Shown here piece by piece: positions 49,371-53,017 of a stretch of 53,017 bases of DNA. The position numbers were made by a program, and so were the translations under genes. The notes under the pieces are model-generated. The model did not search any database. It was not told the origin of the DNA and saw only the letters and a list, made by a program, of their open reading frames with translations. Every line of letters starts with the position of its first letter. Position 1 is the stretch's first letter. The stretch comes from a virus. The stretch lies in the IMG/VR virus record IMGVR_UViG_3300042465_003316, positions 1 through 53,017 of that record, one strand, 5' to 3'.

Positions 49371-49562
49371 CTATGCCGGTCCGGTGTCTTTTGCTTCCAC
49401 CAGACGGTGGAAGGCCTCGCTGATCTGGAACGCCCCAAAGGCGGTCTGCTCGGCCTGCATCATCCGCCCCACCAAGTCGGGGTTCTTCTTTGCGTAGCCT
49501 TCGCCGAACACATCGTCGATGGTTTCGACCATGGTCCATAGCTGTTCTTTCATCGCGCTCAT
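49371..49562 (-). CDS. small hypothetical protein of the replication operon
   Basis: I choose the ATG at 49562 behind CTGGAGATATACAC; the frame is open further upstream without a site. The 63-residue product has MSAMKEQLWTMVETIDDVFG, then GYAKKNPDLVGRMMQAEQTA and FGAFQISEAFHRLVEAKDTG. It is helical. Function is unknown. Confidence 0.8.
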   Translation of the reverse strand: MSAMKEQLWTMVETIDDVFGEGYAKKNPDLVGRMMQAEQTAFGAFQISEAFHRLVEAKDTGPA

Positions 49563-49646
49563 GTGTATATCTCCAGTGTGTAAAAGGTGGGGGTACTTGC
49601 TGTAAAGCGGCAACTGCAAATTGAAACGTAGCTTTCCCCCCGAAAA

Positions 49647-50189
49647 TCAGACCAAGTCGTCGATGCCCAGATCGTCAAAGCCGTCGTCGGACGGAACGCT
49701 GGCAGAGAACGGCTCACCGTCCCGGGCAAACTGGATCACCGAGAAGCTGGCGCGTACGCCCGCATTCTCACCCGTCTGGCAATAGATTTCGACCTTGGCG
49801 TTGACGTAGCAGCCGCCGTAGGGCTTGCTGTCGTCGCTGGTCAGGGGGCTCTTGTCCCGGTCAATGACCAGCGGGCGGGTCAGCTTGGCCGAGCGGTGGG
49901 TCGCCAGCACCATCTTGCCTTGGTACTCCTCGTTGGCCTTGGTGCTGCCGTCGGTGTAGCAATACTTGTTGGACTGCCCGAGCATGCCCTTGAGCATGGT
50001 CGGGGCCTTGACGCCCCATACGGCCTTGGCCTCAGACTCGATGGCCGCCTTGATGTGCTTGTCGTTGTCGCTGTCCGGCTCGATGATGAACGCAGCGCTC
50101 CAACGCGGCTTGCCGTCGCCGGCCTTGAACTCACGGGCTTGGAACAGAGTGGGGTACGACAGGCGCACGTCTTTGATGATGATTTCCAT
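49647..50189 (-). CDS. DUF2815 ssDNA-binding protein
   Basis: This 180-residue protein matches the DUF2815 family: IIIKDVRLSYPTLFQAREFK, then RWSAAFIIEPDSDNDKHIKA, GGCYVNAKVEIYCQ and SFSVIQFARDGEPF. It ends in an acidic tail (DDGFDDLGIDDLV), as in T7 gp2.5-like single-strand binding proteins whose acidic tail contacts polymerase. It is followed by the polymerase and preceded by a nuclease-like gene, as expected for a replication operon. Confidence 0.88.
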   Translation of the reverse strand: MEIIIKDVRLSYPTLFQAREFKAGDGKPRWSAAFIIEPDSDNDKHIKAAIESEAKAVWGVKAPTMLKGMLGQSNKYCYTDGSTKANEEYQGKMVLATHRSAKLTRPLVIDRDKSPLTSDDSKPYGGCYVNAKVEIYCQTGENAGVRASFSVIQFARDGEPFSASVPSDDGFDDLGIDDLV

Positions 50190-50206
50190 GATTGTCTTTC
50201 AGAAAG

Positions 50207-51358
50207 TTAAAGGGATGTCACGTCATCAAACCCAGAGGCATCCACTGACGTGACCAGTGCGGGACGCTTGTCGGATGCCGGGGCCACGGATGGCTGGCCG
50301 GCGCTTTGGGTGATCAGGGCCTGAATCTTGGTCCACTGGCGTGGTCCAATCTCGTCCGCCTTGACCAACTTCTCGATGCTGGTGGGGCTCGCCAGCTTGT
50401 AGTCGTACATCATGTCGTGCTTGATGCGCATCGCCTTGAGCGTGGCCTCGGCCACCTCCGGACTCTCCCACATCCGGTTGCCGCGCTTGCCCTGCACCAG
50501 CTTGTAGCCCTTGACGGGCGTGCCGGCCAACAACCTGCGCTCGACCTCGGCACGCACGGCCTTGACCCAGTTCTCGATCATGTCCGCGTTAGCCATCACC
50601 CGGGCAAGGTCGTCCTCGTCCGCCGTCTCCGGCACGACCACATCGAAGTCGGCCAGCACGTCCTCGCGCAGGGCGGGGCAGGTGGCCTTGGCACGGCACC
50701 ACTGGCAGCCCTTGGGGGACGGCACCAGCTTCTCCGGCTCTATGTCGACCGCCTGCGACGCCGCTATCACGCTGACGACAAAGTCGTGCAACTCGTCCGG
50801 GGTGCAGGTGTACTCCGGCTTCGCCAAGAGCCGGGGCTGGCTGATCACCACCCGGATGCGCTCGAAGTCATAGGCCACCTTCAACTCGTCGTGAGCCGCC
50901 GCCGCGTAGATCAGCAACTGGGGATTGCGCTCGGCATCCACCTCCTTGAACCCAAACTTGGCGTCCACGATGATCAACTCGTTGGGCGTCACGATGACGG
51001 CGTCCGCCGTGCCGTGCGCGTCCTTCTCGCTGGTCATCCACCAGATGGGCAGCCGCTGCTCGATCCGCAGTTCGCCGTTGGTCGCCTTGACGATGTCCCG
51101 GACGTGGTCCACGTAGAACTGCACGTCCGCGACCTGCTTGACCTGCAGGGTCAGGCCCGTGTCCTTGTCGGTGGTGCCCACGTAGTCGATGGGGTCGGTG
51201 CCCGTCTCAAGGCACTTGGCCGCGATGGCGTGCATCATGCTGCCCTCGTCGGCGTTGCTGGACGACTTGTCCTCGATGCCCTCGGACAGCGCGACGCTGC
51301 CCGGGCAGGTCATCCACCGCACCGCGCTGCTGGGTGACAGCTTGGCGTGTCCGCTCAT
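50207..51358 (-). CDS. DUF2800 nuclease-like protein
   Basis: This is a 383-residue protein of the DUF2800 family. The start SGHAKLSPSSAVRWMTCPGS and DEGSMMHAIAAKCLETG resemble RecB/Cas4-like nucleases. The core has AHGTADAVIVTPNELIIVDA, then KFGFKEVD and RNPQLLIYAAAAH, with a D-x-K and a Q-x-x-x-Y of PD-(D/E)XK enzymes. CQWCRAKATC at about residue 219 may hold an iron-sulphur or zinc site. It overlaps the previous gene by 4 bp. Probable exonuclease in recombination. Confidence 0.88.
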   Translation of the reverse strand: MSGHAKLSPSSAVRWMTCPGSVALSEGIEDKSSSNADEGSMMHAIAAKCLETGTDPIDYVGTTDKDTGLTLQVKQVADVQFYVDHVRDIVKATNGELRIEQRLPIWWMTSEKDAHGTADAVIVTPNELIIVDAKFGFKEVDAERNPQLLIYAAAAHDELKVAYDFERIRVVISQPRLLAKPEYTCTPDELHDFVVSVIAASQAVDIEPEKLVPSPKGCQWCRAKATCPALREDVLADFDVVVPETADEDDLARVMANADMIENWVKAVRAEVERRLLAGTPVKGYKLVQGKRGNRMWESPEVAEATLKAMRIKHDMMYDYKLASPTSIEKLVKADEIGPRQWTKIQALITQSAGQPSVAPASDKRPALVTSVDASGFDDVTSL

Positions 51359-51579
51359 GGCTTGGGCTCCACGTCGATGACGTCAGTGGCACCAAGTTCA
51401 ACAACGGCGTCCGGCTGGGCGGGTGGAGCGTTGTCCACGCTCAGTTCACGCACAAAGTCCAGAATCCGAGCCGCCAACACCGTGGCCGGCGTGGGCTCCA
51501 GCCCCTCGGTGGTCCAGTTCACGTCCACGACGCCCTCGATGGCGGTCGAGTCGATCAGATTGATGTTGACGGTGCTCAC
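51355..51579 (-). CDS. small acidic hypothetical protein
   Basis: A GTG start overlaps the previous stop (GTGA), giving 74 residues (MSTVNINLIDSTAIEGVVDV). It is acidic and ends VIDVEPKP. Overlaps of 4 bp on both sides support translation in the operon. Function is unknown. Confidence 0.78.
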   Translation of the reverse strand: MSTVNINLIDSTAIEGVVDVNWTTEGLEPTPATVLAARILDFVRELSVDNAPPAQPDAVVELGATDVIDVEPKP

Positions 51580-51947
51580 GCGGCCAACTCCTTCAAGAAA
51601 GCGGCGTAGTCGGCAGGCTTGAGTTGCGGACCCTTGGCCGCGCCGAACTTAGCCAGCACCGCAATCACCTTGGCCCGGTCCACTTTAAAGACGTCCGTGA
51701 TGGCCTTTGCCACCGCTGCGTACTCGATGGCGTCAGAAGGGGGTGCCGTAGCAGGCGCGGGCTTCACAGGCTCGGTCACGGCTGCAGGCGGGGTAGCTGC
51801 AGGCTTTGGGGGCGCCACCTCGGCCTTGGCCGGCGCGGCGGTATCGATGACGGTAAAAGTGTGGACCTTTCCGAATGCCGCTGACAGGGCTTCTGACAGG
51901 GCTCCCAACGCTGCCGTGCAGCGCTGCAGTTCAAGCTCTAGGCTCAT
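51576..51947 (-). CDS. hypothetical protein with Pro/Ala linker, first gene of replication operon
   Basis: This is a 123-residue protein behind CGGAGATACACAC. The N-terminal helix (LELELQRCTAALGALSEALS) is followed by a Pro/Ala linker (residues about 38-68) and a C-terminal helical domain (FKVDRAKVIAVLAKFGAAKG, PQLKPADYAAFLKELAA) that I recall at the end of several phage replication-region proteins. It is the promoter-proximal gene. Function is unknown. Confidence 0.78.
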   Translation of the reverse strand: MSLELELQRCTAALGALSEALSAAFGKVHTFTVIDTAAPAKAEVAPPKPAATPPAAVTEPVKPAPATAPPSDAIEYAAVAKAITDVFKVDRAKVIAVLAKFGAAKGPQLKPADYAAFLKELAA

Positions 51948-51966
51948 GTGTGTATCTCCGTTAAAA

Positions 51967-51986
51967 CGACAACGGGATTGTTGTCG
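51967..51986 (-). promoter_or_regulatory. 5'-leader hairpin of leftward operon
   Basis: CGACAAC (51967-51973) and GTTGTCG (51980-51986) are a perfect 7-bp inverted repeat in the leader between the promoter and the first ATG of the operon. It could stabilise the message or be a protein site. Confidence 0.55.
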
Positions 51987-51995
51987 CTGGGCCTG

Positions 51996-52023
51996 ATCAT
52001 ACCCACTTTTTGGGAAATGTGAA
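51996..52023 (-). promoter_or_regulatory. sigma-70 promoter of the leftward replication operon
   Basis: Read on the minus strand, TTCACA (52023-52018) and TATGAT (52001-51996) are separated by 16 bp. The start site would be near 51989, giving a leader of about 40 bases before the gene at 51947. The -35 box lies inside the palindrome at 52015-52028. Confidence 0.7.
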
Positions 52024-52028
52024 CATTT
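52015..52028. promoter_or_regulatory. palindromic operator candidate between divergent promoters
   Basis: AAATGT-GA-ACATTT is a perfect 6-bp palindrome with a 2-base centre. It covers the -35 box of the leftward promoter and lies 15 bp upstream of the rightward one. It is a good candidate site for one of the two HTH proteins. Confidence 0.6.
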
Positions 52029-52042
52029 TTACGAAAAAAGTA

Positions 52043-52071
52043 TTGTGGAGTACAAAAAGTCGTTGTATGAT
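52043..52071 (+). promoter_or_regulatory. rightward promoter of the divergent pair
   Basis: TTGTGG (52043-52048), a 17-bp spacer and TATGAT (52066-52071) precede the gene at 52115. The -35 match is weak but the spacing and -10 are good. The text GTTGTAT...GCAGCAA around it resembles the promoter at 4641. Confidence 0.6.
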
Positions 52072-52114
52072 TCGTACCAGCAGCAACGTCGCTGCTTACA
52101 CATAGGACACCCAC

Positions 52115-52393
52115 ATGAACATGAAAAACCTAAACGTATTCCGCCGCCTCGATGAACTCGAAACCGCAAACCTGCATCTGCAGGTCATGCTGAAGAGCGT
52201 ACGCATGGAGGTCGACAACCTGAAAAAACAGCTTGCGGCCACACCAGCACCTGTAGCATTCAAGATAAAACCCGGCCCGAAGCCCAAGGCAGTCAAGCCC
52301 ATGGAGACGTTGGAGAGCACCCGCGCAAAGAAGGCGGCCTACGCCCGCACGTACTACGCCAAGAAGCGAGCCGCAGCAAAGGCAGCAGCATGA
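52115..52393 (+). CDS. small coiled-coil protein with basic tail
   Basis: This 92-residue protein starts at 52115 (an ATG at 52121 is also possible). Residues about 8-42 are coiled coil (LDELETANLHLQVMLKSVRM, EVDNLKKQL), then a Pro/Lys hinge, and a very basic end (AKKAAYARTYYAKKRAAAKA). The basic tail suggests nucleic acid binding. It is the first gene of the rightward run. Confidence 0.78.
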   Translation: MNMKNLNVFRRLDELETANLHLQVMLKSVRMEVDNLKKQLAATPAPVAFKIKPGPKPKAVKPMETLESTRAKKAAYARTYYAKKRAAAKAAA

Positions 52394-52545
52394 AGATCAA
52401 CATGCTTACCCGAGTGCGTAAGCACTTCAACAGTGGTATGCGCCACATCGACCGCCACAACCAACGCGCATGGGTCAAGTCCGTGCGCTTCCTCGGCACG
52501 AAATGGCTGCTGCATCCAGAGAACATGATTGGGAGAACGAAATGA
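52390..52545 (+). CDS. small basic protein, 51 residues
   Basis: The ATG at 52390 overlaps the previous stop (ATGA). The product reads MKINMLTRVRKHFNSGMRHI, then DRHNQRAWVKSVRFLGTKWL, and is strongly basic. It ends with an ATGA overlap to the next gene. The HxR/H-rich pattern is seen in other phages as far as I recall. Function is unknown. Confidence 0.75.
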   Translation: MKINMLTRVRKHFNSGMRHIDRHNQRAWVKSVRFLGTKWLLHPENMIGRTK

Positions 52546-52805
52546 GTATTTTGGAAGAGATAAAGGTTAACAGAACGCCCACTCACATGGTGCGTACCCC
52601 GAGCCTCACACTTAGCCGGGAAGCTCGGCAAAGCATGGGTAAGTACACCGAGCGCGAGAAACAGCCCGGTGAAGTGAAGGCCCCAGAGAACGATCTCTGG
52701 CAGCGTGACACCTACCGCACAGGCGACGGCGACTACACGGCCCAAGTGCCGAGAGAAGGTAGCCTTGTTGCTTTTAGTCTGCCGAGCCGGGGGAATCGGA
52801 CATGA
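52542..52805 (+). CDS. small hypothetical protein
   Basis: The ATG at 52542 overlaps the stop of the previous gene and gives 87 residues (MSILEEIKVNRTPTHMVRTP). An in-frame start at 52470 would overlap the previous gene. It is polar, with REARQSMGKYTEREKQPGEV. It ends in an ATGA overlap. Function is unknown. Confidence 0.72.
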   Translation: MSILEEIKVNRTPTHMVRTPSLTLSREARQSMGKYTEREKQPGEVKAPENDLWQRDTYRTGDGDYTAQVPREGSLVAFSLPSRGNRT

Positions 52806-53017
52806 CAACAAACACAGGAGGCCCAGCGTTCCCCCATGAATACAAATACGGAGACGGCACTGCACAAAGGTGTGACGGCATGACCCTGCGCGACTACTTT
52901 GCTGCCAAGGCGATGGAGGGGATGTTGGCCTATTCCTACTTACACCCATTAAGCATGGAGGATGGGTGTGCCCGTGACGCCTATGATATGGCAGACGCAA
53001 TGCTGAAAGCGAGGGAA
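52802..53017 (+). CDS. partial conserved phage protein (GMTLRDYFAAKAM type)
   Basis: This frame runs off the window; 72 residues are visible. It starts MTTNTGGPAFPHEYKYGDGT and has CDGMTLRDYFAAKAMEGML and YDMADAMLKARE. This is a widespread small phage protein pattern (GGxAFP ... GMTLRDYFAAKAM ... ADAMLxAR) of unknown function. The visible part is nearly complete. Confidence 0.85.
   Translation, partial: MTTNTGGPAFPHEYKYGDGTAQRCDGMTLRDYFAAKAMEGMLAYSYLHPLSMEDGCARDAYDMADAMLKARE

Noticed and set aside
1-53017. Window as a circular genome with ends directly joined
   Set aside because: Joining the ends gives the last gene a stop after three codons, but the first gene then has no start and a Lys codon where the module needs Gly (W-x-G-L-T). 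Some sequence is probably missing between the ends.
1-53017. Temperate lifestyle with integrase and attachment site
   Set aside because: Two small HTH regulators are present, but no integrase, excisionase or att-like repeat was recognised. The regulators can equally serve a lytic switch.
1-53017. tRNA genes
   Set aside because: I saw no cloverleaf-like segment with a GTTCRANNC arm in the intergenic regions, which are mostly under 260 bp. A tRNA search program would settle it.

Overview
The window is almost certainly part of a tailed double-stranded DNA phage genome with a short-tailed (podovirus-like) gene set. It holds a head-packaging-tail block in canonical order (small and large terminase, portal, GroES-like cochaperonin, scaffold, capsid, adaptors, nozzle, internal virion proteins), a lysis cassette, and two replication modules on opposite strands. 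There is no host-like gene, rRNA or tRNA that I can see. High GC, GC-rich codon choice, good Shine-Dalgarno sites and the kinds of small proteins present suggest a proteobacterial host, most likely a freshwater beta-proteobacterium (Burkholderiales). That host guess rests on recalled relatives, not on a search.

Layout. (1) Positions 1-1981, plus strand: a chain of overlapping small genes, five of which carry copies of one C-terminal module (W-x-G-L-T-x-E-E-I ... KERN), then a DUF551-like protein and two small HTH/winged-helix proteins. (2) 2087-4992: a primase/helicase-like protein and two paralogous small proteins that flank an array of TGCTTCA repeats next to an AT-rich stretch, a candidate replication origin. 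(3) 5034-8859: a DUF932 protein, small coiled-coil proteins, a free-standing HNH homing endonuclease, and small genes behind near-identical promoter/operator copies. (4) 8918-24658: packaging and head genes, including two very large polyvalent-type proteins between terminase and portal. (5) 24705-30887: small head/tail proteins, a head-tail adaptor with an inserted discoidin domain, and a tail fibre. (6) 30935-33116: lysis region (holin, GH108 endolysin, small membrane and HExxH proteins). (7) 33113-44911: second adaptor, fibre-like and nozzle proteins and three large probable ejection proteins.

(8) 44960-51947, minus strand: a leftward operon encoding (in transcription order) two small proteins, a DUF2800 nuclease-like protein, a DUF2815 ssDNA-binding protein, a small protein, family A DNA polymerase with exonuclease, VRR-NUC nuclease, SNF2-type helicase and two small proteins. 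It starts at a divergent promoter region near 52.0 kb with a palindromic operator candidate. A leaderless Cro/YdaS-like repressor gene (45250-45450) sits on the opposite strand inside this operon. (9) 52115-53017: rightward small genes running off the window.

The replication proteins form a nearly self-contained replisome (polymerase, helicases, primase, SSB, nucleases), but there is no phage RNA polymerase. Transcription therefore probably uses host sigma-70 promoters, several of which are visible with TATACT, TATAAT or TATGAT -10 boxes. No integrase was seen. The most unusual signals are a short hydrophobic-A-x-G-G-x motif shared by at least five proteins of the virion gene block, the KERN cassette chain whose conserved codons double as the next gene's ribosome-binding site, the repeat array at 4463-4569, and the paired hairpin-promoters at 7689 and 8187.
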